Source of the DNA: Acidobacteriota bacterium
GTDB taxonomy: Bacteria > Acidobacteriota > Holophagae > Holophagales > Holophagaceae
Direction of reading: 5' to 3'
Length of the DNA stretch: 64,000 nucleotides
Assembly: GCA_016192145.1 (NCBI GenBank)
Contig: JACPUT010000009.1
Coordinates: 186,001 to 250,000 of the forward strand
A model generated the notes under the pieces. The model was not told where the DNA came from. It did no database searches and was given only the letters and a program-made list of their open reading frames with translations. A program made the translations under genes and the position numbers. Shown in pieces: positions 17,241 to 25,683 of this stretch (its first letter is position 1; each line of letters opens with the position of its first letter).

Positions 17241-17338
17241 GCCGGCTTAGAAACCTCACCCCTCCTTCGGGTAGTTCACCCCACGGCAGTCCTGAAAGGG
17301 GCGATAGACTTGGAATCTTTGGAGCGTCGTCCCCCCCT

Positions 17339-19237
17339 ATGCCGAACACCATCCGCCGCTTCCTCCTGGGCCGACGCCTCGCCACCGAAGAGTCGCACCA
17401 AACCCGCATCAGCAATCCCGTCGCCCTCGCCGTCTTCAGTTCCGACGCGCTCTCCTCCGTGGCCTACGCCACGGGCGAGATCATGGCCGTGCTCGGACCG
17501 GCCATGGCGGCCTTCACGGTGGGCGTGTTGGGGTGGTCCTGGCCCGTCGCCATCGGCATCAGCGCGCTGCTGACCGTGCTGACGGTGAGCTACCGGCAGA
17601 CGATCACGGGTTACCCGACGGGCGGCGGGGCCTACATCGTGGCCCGGGAGAACTTGGGCGAGCTCCCATCCCAGGTGGCGGGCGCGAGCCTCCTGGTGGA
17701 CTACGTGCTCACGGTGGCCGTGTCCATCAGCGCCGGCATCACGGCCATCACCTCCGCCTTCCCGGCCACGGAGCCCCACCGCGTGGCGCTCGCCATCCTC
17801 GCCATCGCCTTCGTCGCCACCATGAACCTCCGGGGACTGAAGGAGAGCGGGGCCGTGTTCGCGGTGCCCACCTACGGTTTCGTGATCTGCATCCTCGGCC
17901 TCGTGGGCTGGGGCTTCATCCGCTACTTCGGGGGCAGCACCACGCCCGCCCCGCATCATGAGGTGAACGCGCCCTCCATCGCCAATTGGGCGGGGGTGTG
18001 GCTCTTCGCCCGGGCCTTCAGCGCGGGGTGCACGGCCCTGACGGGCGTGGAGGCCATCAGCAATGGCGTCTCCGCCTTCCGGGAGCCCACGCATGTCAAC
18101 GCCAACCGCACGATGCTGGGCATGGTGATCCTGCTCGGCACCATGTTCCTGGGCCTCACGTGGCTGGCGAACCACTATGGCGTCACCTACCTGGGCGCCA
18201 ATGGAGAGGAGAGCCTCCTCTCCAAGCTCACGCGGGCCATCCTGGGGGGGGACACCAACGTGGGGTTGAGGCATTTCATCCACCTCACGGTGCAGGGGTT
18301 CACCACGGCCATCCTGCTCCTCGCGGCGAACACGGCCTACGCGGACTTCCCCCGCCTGGCCGCCATGATGGCGAAGGACGGATTCCTTCCCCGACAGTTC
18401 GCGAGCCAGGGCGACCGCCTCGTCTTCAGCAACGGCATCTTCATCCTCAGCGCCCTCAGCATCCTGCTCGTGATCATCTTCAACGCCCACGAGCACCACC
18501 TGCTGCCGCTCTACGCCCTGGGCGTGTTCCTGGGTTTCACCATCAGCCAGGTGGGCATGGTGCGCCACTGGCTGAAGGAGAAGGGCAAGGGCTGGCAGGG
18601 CAAGGCCCTCATCAATGGTTTCGGCGCCCTCACCACCTTCTTCGTCATGCAGGTGATCGTGGTGACGAAGTTCACCCACGGCGCCTGGGTGGTGGTCATC
18701 GTGCTGCCCATCATGGTGCTGGCCTTCTACACCATCCACCGCCACTACATCCGCATCAAGAGCATCCTCGCGGCTAGCCGCACGGAGTTCGTTTCCCACC
18801 GCAAGAACCGCGTGGTGGTGCTCGTATCCGGCATCCACGCGGGCGTGGTGACGGCCCTCAACTACGCGAAGCTCATCGCGGCCCGGGGCGAGGTGGAGGC
18901 CCTCACCGTGGACTTCCCCGATGAATACGGCCACGACAGCGCCGCCCTCAAGAAGCTGCTCGCGGATTGGCCCGCCTACTGTGAAGGGGTGCCCCTGCGC
19001 GTGCTCCGCAACCCCTATCGGAAGACCCTGGAACCCATCGTGGAGGAGCTGGACCGCATCCGGCGCGTGGAGCCGGAGATCACCACCACGGTGATCCTGC
19101 CCGAGTTCGTGACGGGGCACTGGTGGGAGAACATCCTGCACAACCAGACGGCCCTCCGCATCAAGGCGGCCCTGCTGGCCAAGCCCAAGACCATCGTCAT
19201 CTCCATCCCCTACCACCTGAAGCCCATCGAGGAGTAG
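17339..19237 (+). CDS. APC-superfamily permease, KimA-like, with C-terminal cytosolic domain
   Basis: The 632-residue protein has about 12 membrane helices up to residue 475 and a soluble C-terminal domain (about 485-632, VVVLVSGIHAGVVTALNYAKLIA) of universal-stress-protein-like alpha/beta type. Helix 1 SSDALSSVAYATGEI closely follows the KimA/YdaO group of potassium importers, which also have this tail. Potassium/proton import is the likely role, but amino-acid transport by an APC permease cannot be excluded. GGAG lies about 14 nt before the ATG, a rather long spacing. No c-di-AMP riboswitch signature was recognised in the 225-bp upstream gap. Confidence 0.8.
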   Translation: MPNTIRRFLLGRRLATEESHQTRISNPVALAVFSSDALSSVAYATGEIMAVLGPAMAAFTVGVLGWSWPVAIGISALLTVLTVSYRQTITGYPTGGGAYIVARENLGELPSQVAGASLLVDYVLTVAVSISAGITAITSAFPATEPHRVALAILAIAFVATMNLRGLKESGAVFAVPTYGFVICILGLVGWGFIRYFGGSTTPAPHHEVNAPSIANWAGVWLFARAFSAGCTALTGVEAISNGVSAFREPTHVNANRTMLGMVILLGTMFLGLTWLANHYGVTYLGANGEESLLSKLTRAILGGDTNVGLRHFIHLTVQGFTTAILLLAANTAYADFPRLAAMMAKDGFLPRQFASQGDRLVFSNGIFILSALSILLVIIFNAHEHHLLPLYALGVFLGFTISQVGMVRHWLKEKGKGWQGKALINGFGALTTFFVMQVIVVTKFTHGAWVVVIVLPIMVLAFYTIHRHYIRIKSILAASRTEFVSHRKNRVVVLVSGIHAGVVTALNYAKLIAARGEVEALTVDFPDEYGHDSAALKKLLADWPAYCEGVPLRVLRNPYRKTLEPIVEELDRIRRVEPEITTTVILPEFVTGHWWENILHNQTALRIKAALLAKPKTIVISIPYHLKPIEE

Positions 19238-19246
19238 GGGCGGGGG

Positions 19247-19398
19247 GGCTCTAGGCTTTGGGCTCTGGGCTCTGGGCTTTGGGCTCTGGGTTTTGGGCTC
19301 TGGCTGGGTACGACATTTCCGAACTGATCGCCGATGGGGAGATCGTGGATGCGCCGTACCCAGCCAGAGCCTAGAGGCTACAGCCCATAGCCTATAGC
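19247..19398. repeat. Inverted repeat 4, GGCTCTG heptamer array with GCTGGGT core
   Basis: Eight exact-length heptamers of type GGCTNTR run from 19247 to 19302, followed at once by GCTGGGTACGAC. A 17-bp perfect inverted pair joins 19296-19312 with 19355-19371, and degenerate heptamers in reverse orientation continue to 19398. The heptamer array followed by GCTGGGTWCGAC reproduces inverted repeat 3 with a different word. Confidence 0.85.
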
Positions 19399-19406
19399 GC
19401 AGCCGA

Positions 19407-20129
19407 TCAGCGCAAGCGCGCCACGGGCTTGGAGATGATCTCCACGCCGCTGAGCAGCTCGCCGAGGCTCTGGTGGCGGGGGCTCAGCACGAGGCAGAGA
19501 AAGCTCAAGGGGAAGAGGGCCACGGAGACGAGGTGGAGCAGGCTGTAGTTGAGCCGCCGAAGCAGCTGATCCTCCGCCACCACGAGGCCCAGGAAGGGCA
19601 TCAGGGGGCTTTGGCTGGCGAGGACCAGGGGCACCATGAGCGTGGTCCAGCAGAGCACGAGGAGGAAGGGGATCACCAGGAGCCAGGCCCGGGTGACGAG
19701 GAGGCCCATGGTGGTGCCCAGCTGGGAGGCCACGATGGCCAGGGCGGCCATGACGAGGAGGGCCAGCAAGAAGGCCTCGGCGGCCTCCAAGGTCACGAGG
19801 GGCCAAAGGGTGAGGGTGGCTTCGGCGCCCCCCAGGGCGGGCCGGGTGGGGGCGGGTGCCTCGGCCTCCAGGGGCGGTTCGGGGGTGAGGCGGGCCACGT
19901 CGGCGGGATCGGCTTCCAGCTGGATCGAGGCCACCCTTCCCAGGGCCGGGGCCCGCAGCGCCGGGCGGGGCAGGGGGGCCTCCTCCAGGGGGCGCCCCTG
20001 GAGACCCGAGGCCTGGAAGAGGAAGGGCCGCTGGGGGCCCCGGGCTGACAGGGCCAAGCCGCACTCCGGGCATTCCACGGCCAGGGGGCTGAGGCGGGTC
20101 CCGCAACTGGGACAGGACCGGGGGGTCAT
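19407..20129 (-). CDS. Zinc-ribbon and RDD-type membrane protein
   Basis: The protein has 240 residues. An N-terminal zinc ribbon carries two CxxC knuckles (CPSCG near 6 and CPECG near 20), then comes a Pro/Ala/Glu linker (40-100), and from about 105 three or four membrane helices. The C-terminal segment RHQSLGELLSGVEIISKPV is typical of RDD-family domains, whose roles in membranes are poorly defined. It is the last gene of a five-gene operon with FHA, TPR, LolA-like and barrel proteins and overlaps the TPR gene by 4 bp. It likely acts at the inner membrane in an envelope process. Confidence 0.8.
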   Translation of the reverse strand: MTPRSCPSCGTRLSPLAVECPECGLALSARGPQRPFLFQASGLQGRPLEEAPLPRPALRAPALGRVASIQLEADPADVARLTPEPPLEAEAPAPTRPALGGAEATLTLWPLVTLEAAEAFLLALLVMAALAIVASQLGTTMGLLVTRAWLLVIPFLLVLCWTTLMVPLVLASQSPLMPFLGLVVAEDQLLRRLNYSLLHLVSVALFPLSFLCLVLSPRHQSLGELLSGVEIISKPVARLR

Positions 20130-21937
20130 CCGATGAAGGCCAGCCAGGCCTCCCGCTGGGGCCCCTTGGGGAGCTCCTTGAGGTGGTCCAGGAGGCGCAG
20201 TTTGGCCTGCCAGGCCTTGTCGCCGGGGGCCATGGCCCGGGCTCGGAGGAGCGCCTCGCGGGCCTCATCCCACTTCTCCTGCTGGGCATAGGCCTGCATG
20301 AGGGCGAGGTGGAGGCGGCTGCCCCGGGTCCGCAACTCGAGATTCGAGGGATCCTCGCGCAGGAGGGCGTCGAGCACCTTGGCCGCGGCGTCGAGGTTGC
20401 GGTCCTGGAGGTGCTTCTGGAACTCGGTGAGGGTGGCGCCCGTGACACCGCCGGGGAGCCCCGCGCGGGCCTTCACCAGGAGTTGGGATCCGCTGGGATC
20501 GCCGGGGGCCAGCTTCAGGAGGAACTCGGCCCGGAGGTAGGCCCGGAGGGGGTCCATGCCCAGGGCCTGGGCCGCCTCCTCCTTCACCTCGTGGATGGCC
20601 TCGGAGAGGTCCACGGCCTCGGATTCCTTGGCGACGGCGGCGATGGCCGCGGCATGGGCCGTTTGGACGGTCGCCTTGCGCGCGCTTTCCTTGCGCTGCC
20701 CCTGGATGAAGGCGCAGGAGGAGATGAAGAGGAGGAGCCCTCCCGCCACGCCGGCCCAGAGCTTCGGCTCCTTGAGGAAGGGATAGGCCTCGAGCTGGGC
20801 CTGGAGCCCATCGAGCTGGGAGGGGACCTTGATGCCCTCCCGCGGGGGAGGCAGGGTCTTCGTGAGGGAGGCGGGCACGGAGGCGGCGGCGGGGGGGGGC
20901 GTGGCGGCCTTCGGCTCGGGGGCCTGATCCAGCTCCACCTTGGTGATCGCCCCGTAGGTGCCGGGGTTGGTCTCCGTGGGGGCGGGAGCCGCGTCCCGGG
21001 CCCGGGCCCGGCGCAGGCCCTCCTGGGCGGCCCCGCTGGAGGGGTCGAGGTCCAGCGCCTGCTGGTAGGTGAAGGCCGCCTCGTCGAAGCGCTGCATGCC
21101 CATGAGGTGCTCGGCCTGACGGAGGCGCAGCTCCACCTGCGCGGCGTTGCTGGCCATGGGTTGCGTGGGGGCGGAGGGCCTGGGCGTGGGGGGCGCGGTG
21201 GGAGCGCTCGCGCGCTGCTGGAGCTCGTGGTGCTCGGCCCGGGCCTGCTCCAGGTAGCGTTGGATCTCCACCCGGTGGGGCTCGAGGGCGAGGGCCTTCT
21301 CCCACTTGCTGATGGCCTCTTCGGGAAGGCCCATGTCGTAGAGCTGCACGGCCTCTCGGAGCATGCGGTCCACGTCCTCGCCGTGATCGACGGTGGGGTC
21401 GGCCTTCGGCACGGGGCGGGCGGGGGCGGCGGCCGCGGGCACTTCGCCCTCCCCGAGGAGGGGGAGGCCCAGTTCCCGGCGGGCGCCGTTGGCGTAATCC
21501 CGCGCCATGCGGTGGTGGGGCGCGCCGGCGAGGAGGTGATCCCACTTCTTGAGGGCGTCCTCCAGCTGGCCCATGTCGAAGAGCGTGCAGCCCTCCCGCA
21601 GGAGGCGCTCGATCTCATCGTCGGAGTGGACGAGGGCGGGGGGAGCGGCGGGTTCCCGGGATTCGGCCGCGGGCGTGGGGGGCTCCGGGGCGGGCGCCGC
21701 GACGGGCTCGGGAAGGGGCTCCGGTTCCGGCGCGGGCGGGGGCGCGGGAGCAGGAGCCGGCGTGGCGGCCCCCTTCTGCAGCTCCAGGATCGCCTTCACC
21801 TTCAGGAGCCCCTCCCGGGCCTCCACATGGGCGGGCTGCTGCTTGAGGATGGCCTGCCAGATCTGGCCGGCCTTCAACGTCTCGCCCTCGCCGAAGAGCT
21901 GGGCGGCCTGCTTGAGGTAGGGAGCGTAGGGATCCAT
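20126..21937 (-). CDS. TPR-repeat protein with central membrane segment
   Basis: The 603-residue protein has tetratricopeptide-like units at about 1-50, 105-145 (LREGCTLFDMGQLEDALKKW), 190-235 (LREAVQLYDMGLPEEAISKW) and 265-310, separated by Pro/Ala-rich linkers. One hydrophobic helix (about 405-425, LWAGVAGGLLLFISSCAFIQG) follows, then C-terminal TPR-like repeats (about 490-600). The first part would be cytoplasmic and the last periplasmic. TPRs mediate protein contacts, so it probably scaffolds the neighbouring FHA and zinc-ribbon proteins. It ends with an ATGA overlap into the RDD gene. Confidence 0.83.
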   Translation of the reverse strand: MDPYAPYLKQAAQLFGEGETLKAGQIWQAILKQQPAHVEAREGLLKVKAILELQKGAATPAPAPAPPPAPEPEPLPEPVAAPAPEPPTPAAESREPAAPPALVHSDDEIERLLREGCTLFDMGQLEDALKKWDHLLAGAPHHRMARDYANGARRELGLPLLGEGEVPAAAAPARPVPKADPTVDHGEDVDRMLREAVQLYDMGLPEEAISKWEKALALEPHRVEIQRYLEQARAEHHELQQRASAPTAPPTPRPSAPTQPMASNAAQVELRLRQAEHLMGMQRFDEAAFTYQQALDLDPSSGAAQEGLRRARARDAAPAPTETNPGTYGAITKVELDQAPEPKAATPPPAAASVPASLTKTLPPPREGIKVPSQLDGLQAQLEAYPFLKEPKLWAGVAGGLLLFISSCAFIQGQRKESARKATVQTAHAAAIAAVAKESEAVDLSEAIHEVKEEAAQALGMDPLRAYLRAEFLLKLAPGDPSGSQLLVKARAGLPGGVTGATLTEFQKHLQDRNLDAAAKVLDALLREDPSNLELRTRGSRLHLALMQAYAQQEKWDEAREALLRARAMAPGDKAWQAKLRLLDHLKELPKGPQREAWLAFIG

Positions 21938-21949
21938 ACACGCTCCTCC

Positions 21950-22600
21950 CTAGTGCATCTGGAAATCGTCGAGGCTGCGGATCATCAGCATGAAGGTGCT
22001 GTTGCCGCAGGAGAACTCCTGCTGGTTATCGAGCTGGACCTTGCCCTGGATGCGCTGGCCATCGATGAAGGTGCCGTTGGTGCTATCCAGATCCATCACC
22101 CACACGGTGCCATCCTGGTGGATCTCGATGCTCGCGTGGCGGCGGCTCGTCTCGGGATCCTTGGTGACGATGTCGCCCTCTTCGCGGCCGATCATCACGA
22201 GGGGTTTTTCCAGCACCTGCACCGTGCTGGCCATGGGGCCCGAAAGCCCCGCGAGGCTGAAGCGCATGTTGGGGGGCATCCCCGGGCCCTGGATGCCGGC
22301 GGCGGTGAGCATGGCGTCCCGGTCGCGGCGGGCGGTGGTGCGGGCGTTCGGCACCGGCGGTGGCAGGGGGGCGGGGGCGCGGAACTGGCCGCTGGGCGAA
22401 GCCGGGGGCAGCGTGGGATCCGGCATGGGCACCGTGGTGAGCGGCTCCGGGAATCCGTCCATGGGGCTGGCCACGGCGGGGTTGTTCACTTCGAAGATGT
22501 GGCTGCACTTCGGGCAGCGAAAGCGCTTCGCCGCCGCGCCCTGGAAGCGGCTCTCGTCGTACTGGAATCGAGCGGCGCAGGCTGGACAGACCACGATCAT
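21950..22600 (-). CDS. Zinc-ribbon FHA-domain protein
   Basis: The protein has 216 residues. An N-terminal MJ0042-type zinc ribbon (CPACAARFQYDESRFQGAAAK, then CPKCSHIF) is followed by a Pro-rich linker (45-110). A C-terminal FHA domain covers about 120-205, with the phosphothreonine-binding signature GREEGDIVTKDPETSRRHASI and DLDSTNGTFIDGQRI. FHA domains bind phosphothreonine peptides; no Ser/Thr kinase is in the window. It sits between a LolA-like gene and a TPR gene, all on one strand, so it probably recruits partners in that envelope complex. Confidence 0.9.
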   Translation of the reverse strand: MIVVCPACAARFQYDESRFQGAAAKRFRCPKCSHIFEVNNPAVASPMDGFPEPLTTVPMPDPTLPPASPSGQFRAPAPLPPPVPNARTTARRDRDAMLTAAGIQGPGMPPNMRFSLAGLSGPMASTVQVLEKPLVMIGREEGDIVTKDPETSRRHASIEIHQDGTVWVMDLDSTNGTFIDGQRIQGKVQLDNQQEFSCGNSTFMLMIRSLDDFQMH

Positions 22601-22664
22601 GGAGGTTCCCCGATAGGTGCAGTCATATTAACCCCAGGAGGGGCCTGGGAAGGCGCGCGGTCCG

Positions 22665-23348
22665 CTATTTCTTCCGGCCCGTGAAGAAACTGAAGTCCTT
22701 CCGCACGGTGATTCCCTCGGGCAGGCGGAAAGCCTGGATGGCCGGGGGCAGGGGCTGGTTGAGCCGGAGGGGGCCCAATTCGAGGGTCCAGGTGTCCCCG
22801 CTGCGCTCGATCCACTGGACCTGCCGGGGCAGCCAAGTGTCGCGATCCACCCAGAGATTGATGGCCTGCATGCGCTTGCGGAGACTGAGGCTCCGGGGGG
22901 AGAGGGTGATGAAGAGGGTGCCGGACTGTTCCTTGGATTCCCCCAGCCCGATCTGGAAGCCCTCCTTGAGGAAGCTCAGCTTCTGGCCCAGGCCCAGGTA
23001 CTTTCGGTCGGCGTTGCGGATCACGCCGATCTTCAGGCGCTCCCCGGACTTGTCCTCGGGGCTGTAGGAGAGCAGCTCCTTGGGGGTGAGGTGGAGGATC
23101 AGATCCTCGGGCGGGGCGAAGGCGAAGTGGGCGAAGTCCGAACCCTGGAGGTAGACGGTGCCCTTGGTGGCCGTGGGCGTCCGCAGGAGGGCCCGCTTGA
23201 TCGTGAGGGTGAAGGGGGCCTGGAGGGTCTGCACCTTGGCCTGGGCGGCGTCAAAGCGTTCCACCACCTCCTGCAGCGGGGGCATGCCCTGCGCGGAGGC
23301 GGGAGGGACCAGGGCCAGCAGCAGGCCCGCGAGCAGGAACCCCTTCAT
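22665..23348 (-). CDS. LolA-family outer-membrane lipoprotein carrier-like protein
   Basis: The 227-residue protein has a signal peptide (MKGFLLAGLLLALVPPASAQ). The mature part fits the LolA/LolB fold: an N-terminal helix (PLQEVVERFDAAQAKVQTLQAPF), strand-rich body (KGTVYLQGSDFAHFAFAPPED) and late WVDRDTWLPRQVQW. LolA escorts lipoproteins through the periplasm; divergent members carry other lipids. Its start overlaps the end of the upstream barrel gene by ATGA. Whether this is the housekeeping LolA or a specialised paralogue cannot be told from sequence alone. Confidence 0.8.
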   Translation of the reverse strand: MKGFLLAGLLLALVPPASAQGMPPLQEVVERFDAAQAKVQTLQAPFTLTIKRALLRTPTATKGTVYLQGSDFAHFAFAPPEDLILHLTPKELLSYSPEDKSGERLKIGVIRNADRKYLGLGQKLSFLKEGFQIGLGESKEQSGTLFITLSPRSLSLRKRMQAINLWVDRDTWLPRQVQWIERSGDTWTLELGPLRLNQPLPPAIQAFRLPEGITVRKDFSFFTGRKK

Positions 23349-24364
23349 CCATCCACCTTCGCCGCGAAGGCCTTCTGGGCCCGGTCATCGCCGAACTGGA
23401 ACCCGACGGTCACGTGGAGGGGCGCGTTGCGGAGGGTGAGGGAGGCGCCCAGGAGGGTGGTGGCCAGCCCATCCACGGTCTTGCGCCGGGCGCCCACCTT
23501 CACGGAGAGGCCGGGACCGAAGGCCATCCGCAGGGAGGCGCCCGCGGTGCGCTGATCCACGGGCAGGGGCAGGCGCTGTGCCTTGTTGATGTCCGTTTCC
23601 ACGATGAGCGAGTAGGCCGGGCTGAGATCCAGGGCGATCCCCGCGTGGAACTGCGCCTTCTCCTCCACGCCGTTGATGGTGCGCGGGATGAGGCGATCCC
23701 CCGTGATGGCCATGCGGAGGTTCGGGGCCAATTGAAACTGGGAGCCGAGGTCGAGGGTGGCCGTGACGTTGCTGCGGGTGGTGCTCCGGTAATCGAGGGA
23801 GGCATCCGCCGAAGCGGTTCCCGTCAGGAGCTGGTCGGCGCGCCCCGAACGGATGCGTTCCACCCGGAAGGCGAAGCCGTAGGCCTGACCTTCGACGCCG
23901 CTGCCCACGCCCATGATGAGGCGGTCGATGAGGGCGTACCCCACCTGCGTGGTGCTGGCGGCCGGGGTCGCCAGATCCGCGACGACCCGGGAGGCCGTCA
24001 ACTGCTCGCGCCCAAGGGAGAAGTAGATGCCCCCCTGGGCGGTCACGGCCAGCCCGTAGGTGCGGCTCCGCTCGGCGTAGGGCGCCTTGGAGAGCTCCTG
24101 CAGCCCCGCCAGGGTGAGGGCGGAGTCGGAGGTGGCGAAACCTTTGAGGGTGCGATCGCTGGCGTCCTTGAAGCCCTTGGCCTTGTCATCCCCCATCTCC
24201 CAGCTCAGGTACCAGCCCGGCTGGGCCTGGTCGTAGCGGGCCGGATTCCCCTTGGCCGCGAGGCCATCGGAGAACGCCTTGGATCCGCCGAAGGCGGGGG
24301 CGTCGCCGAAGGTCTGCGCCGCGAGGGGCGCCACCATGGCCAGGATCGGGAGGATTCGCTTCAT
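23345..24364 (-). CDS. Predicted outer-membrane beta-barrel protein
   Basis: The protein has 339 residues. MKRILPILAMVAPLAAQ is a signal peptide. The rest alternates hydrophobic residues in strands with Gly/Thr turns (GLAVTAQGGIYFSLGREQ, SNVTATLDLGSQFQLAPNLRMAITGDR, GASLTLRNAPLHVTVGFQFGDD), as in barrels of the TraF/PorV-like group. GAGGAG lies before the ATG at 24364. It is the first gene of the operon that continues with LolA-like, FHA, TPR and RDD proteins. No substrate is suggested. Confidence 0.68.
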   Translation of the reverse strand: MKRILPILAMVAPLAAQTFGDAPAFGGSKAFSDGLAAKGNPARYDQAQPGWYLSWEMGDDKAKGFKDASDRTLKGFATSDSALTLAGLQELSKAPYAERSRTYGLAVTAQGGIYFSLGREQLTASRVVADLATPAASTTQVGYALIDRLIMGVGSGVEGQAYGFAFRVERIRSGRADQLLTGTASADASLDYRSTTRSNVTATLDLGSQFQLAPNLRMAITGDRLIPRTINGVEEKAQFHAGIALDLSPAYSLIVETDINKAQRLPLPVDQRTAGASLRMAFGPGLSVKVGARRKTVDGLATTLLGASLTLRNAPLHVTVGFQFGDDRAQKAFAAKVDG

Positions 24365-24374
24365 GAAGTTCTCC

Positions 24375-25154
24375 TCATGCACTTGCGATGGAAAGACTGA
24401 GAGGTTCCCGTTGGGTGGCCAAATGCAGGGCCGCGCCGTGGGAGCCCAGGGCGAGGCGGGCCGCTCCGGCGGCCAGCTCGGGATCGTTGTTCTGCTCGCT
24501 CAGGTGGGCGAGCACCACGGCCTGGAGGCGGGGGGAGAGCACCCGCTGGAGGAGCTCTCCCATGGATTCGTTGGAAAGGTGGCCCACGCGGCTGAGGATG
24601 CGGGCCTTCAGGAGGGGCGGATAGGCCCCTTCCCGCAGCATTTCCACATCGTGGTTGGCCTCCAGGGCCAGCAGGTCGAGCCCCTGGCAGTGGTCCGCCA
24701 CGAGGGCCGTGGGGTGGCCCAGATCGGTGACGACGGCCATGGCGAAGCCGCCCGCCTCCACGCGCCAGGCCACGGGATCCTCGGCGTCGTGGGGAAGGTT
24801 GAAGGGCCGCAGGCTCCAGCCCTCCCAATCGAGGGCGTGCCCGGCCTCGGCCCGGAGCCACCGGGCATCCGGGATCTCGATGGCGTGGATGGCCTCCACG
24901 GCCCGCTTGGTGGCGGGCGTCATGGCGAAGGCCCAGGGGGTGCGGCGCAGCATCACGCCCACCGCGCCGATGTGATCGCTGTGCTCGTGGGTGATGGCCA
25001 CCGCCCCGATGGAGTCGAAGGGCAGCCCCGTGGCCTCGCAGCGCAGCTTGAGCTGCTTCAGGTTGAGGCCCGCGTCGATGAGGAGGGTCCGCCCGCCGAC
25101 GCTGCAGGCGTGGCAGTTGCCCTTGGAGCCTGAGGCGAGGGAGAGGTAGCGCAT
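24375..25154 (-). CDS. MBL-fold metallohydrolase (YycJ/WalJ-like)
   Basis: The 259-residue protein opens MRYLSLASGSKGNCHACSVG and continues TLLIDAGLNLKQLKLR, as in the YycJ/WalJ group. The zinc motif THEHSDHIGAV is at about 55-65, with a later Asp in VVTDLGHPT and His in LAHLSEQN as further ligands. Relatives are 5'-3' exonuclease-like or unassigned cytoplasmic hydrolases. The gene lies just upstream of the envelope operon on the same strand (10 bp) and may be co-transcribed with it. It is divergent from the GNAT gene. Confidence 0.9.
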   Translation of the reverse strand: MRYLSLASGSKGNCHACSVGGRTLLIDAGLNLKQLKLRCEATGLPFDSIGAVAITHEHSDHIGAVGVMLRRTPWAFAMTPATKRAVEAIHAIEIPDARWLRAEAGHALDWEGWSLRPFNLPHDAEDPVAWRVEAGGFAMAVVTDLGHPTALVADHCQGLDLLALEANHDVEMLREGAYPPLLKARILSRVGHLSNESMGELLQRVLSPRLQAVVLAHLSEQNNDPELAAGAARLALGSHGAALHLATQREPLSLSIASA

Positions 25155-25182
25155 GGGTAAAGCTCAGTCTACCGTGGAGCCC

Positions 25183-25683
25183 ATGACTGCCTCGATCCGA
25201 ACCTCCTCCCTCGCCGATCTGGACTTGCACGTCCGCCACCGGGGCGCGATGTTCCGCGACATGGTCATGGGCGATGAGGCGGGCCTGGTCCGCATGTCCG
25301 ACCGCTTCAGGATCTGGCTCCGACCCCGCCTGCTCACGGGCGAGGTGCGCGGCCTCGTGCGGGAGGTCCACGGCGTGGCCGTGGGCAGCGGCCTCCTGTG
25401 GCTGCGGGAACAGATGCCCGTGCCCCTGACGGAGCTGGATCTCCGGGGCCAAGTGTTCAACGTCTTCGTCGAGCCCGCCCACCGCGGCCAGGGTCATGCG
25501 CGCGCGCTGATGGTGTCCCTCGAGGCCGCCGCGTCCGAGTGGGGCGTGGAGATCCTCGAACTCCACGCGAGCAAGGATGCGGAAGCGCTCTACCAGAGCC
25601 TGGGCTACGAGGCCACCAGCGAGATGCGCAAGGTGCTCAAGGCCGATCTGCCGGTGCCCCACCAGTGGAAGGATCGGCGCTGA
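25183..25683 (+). CDS. GNAT N-acetyltransferase
   Basis: The 166-residue GNAT protein has the acetyl-CoA-binding motif VFVEPAHRGQGHARALM at about 95-111 (R/Q-x-x-G-x-G/A) and the C-terminal ELHASKDAEALYQSLGYEA expected of the fold. The substrate is not predictable. GTGGAGCCC precedes the ATG at 25183; an upstream ATG at 25153 has no ribosome site and overlaps the divergent MBL gene. Its last 47 bp overlap the convergent CPBP protease gene. Confidence 0.88.
   Translation: MTASIRTSSLADLDLHVRHRGAMFRDMVMGDEAGLVRMSDRFRIWLRPRLLTGEVRGLVREVHGVAVGSGLLWLREQMPVPLTELDLRGQVFNVFVEPAHRGQGHARALMVSLEAAASEWGVEILELHASKDAEALYQSLGYEATSEMRKVLKADLPVPHQWKDRR

Noticed and set aside
17114-17338. c-di-AMP (ydaO) riboswitch before the KimA-like permease
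   Set aside because: The gap holds a CTTCGGGTAG segment but none of the conserved ydaO blocks in order; no pseudoknotted layout could be drawn.
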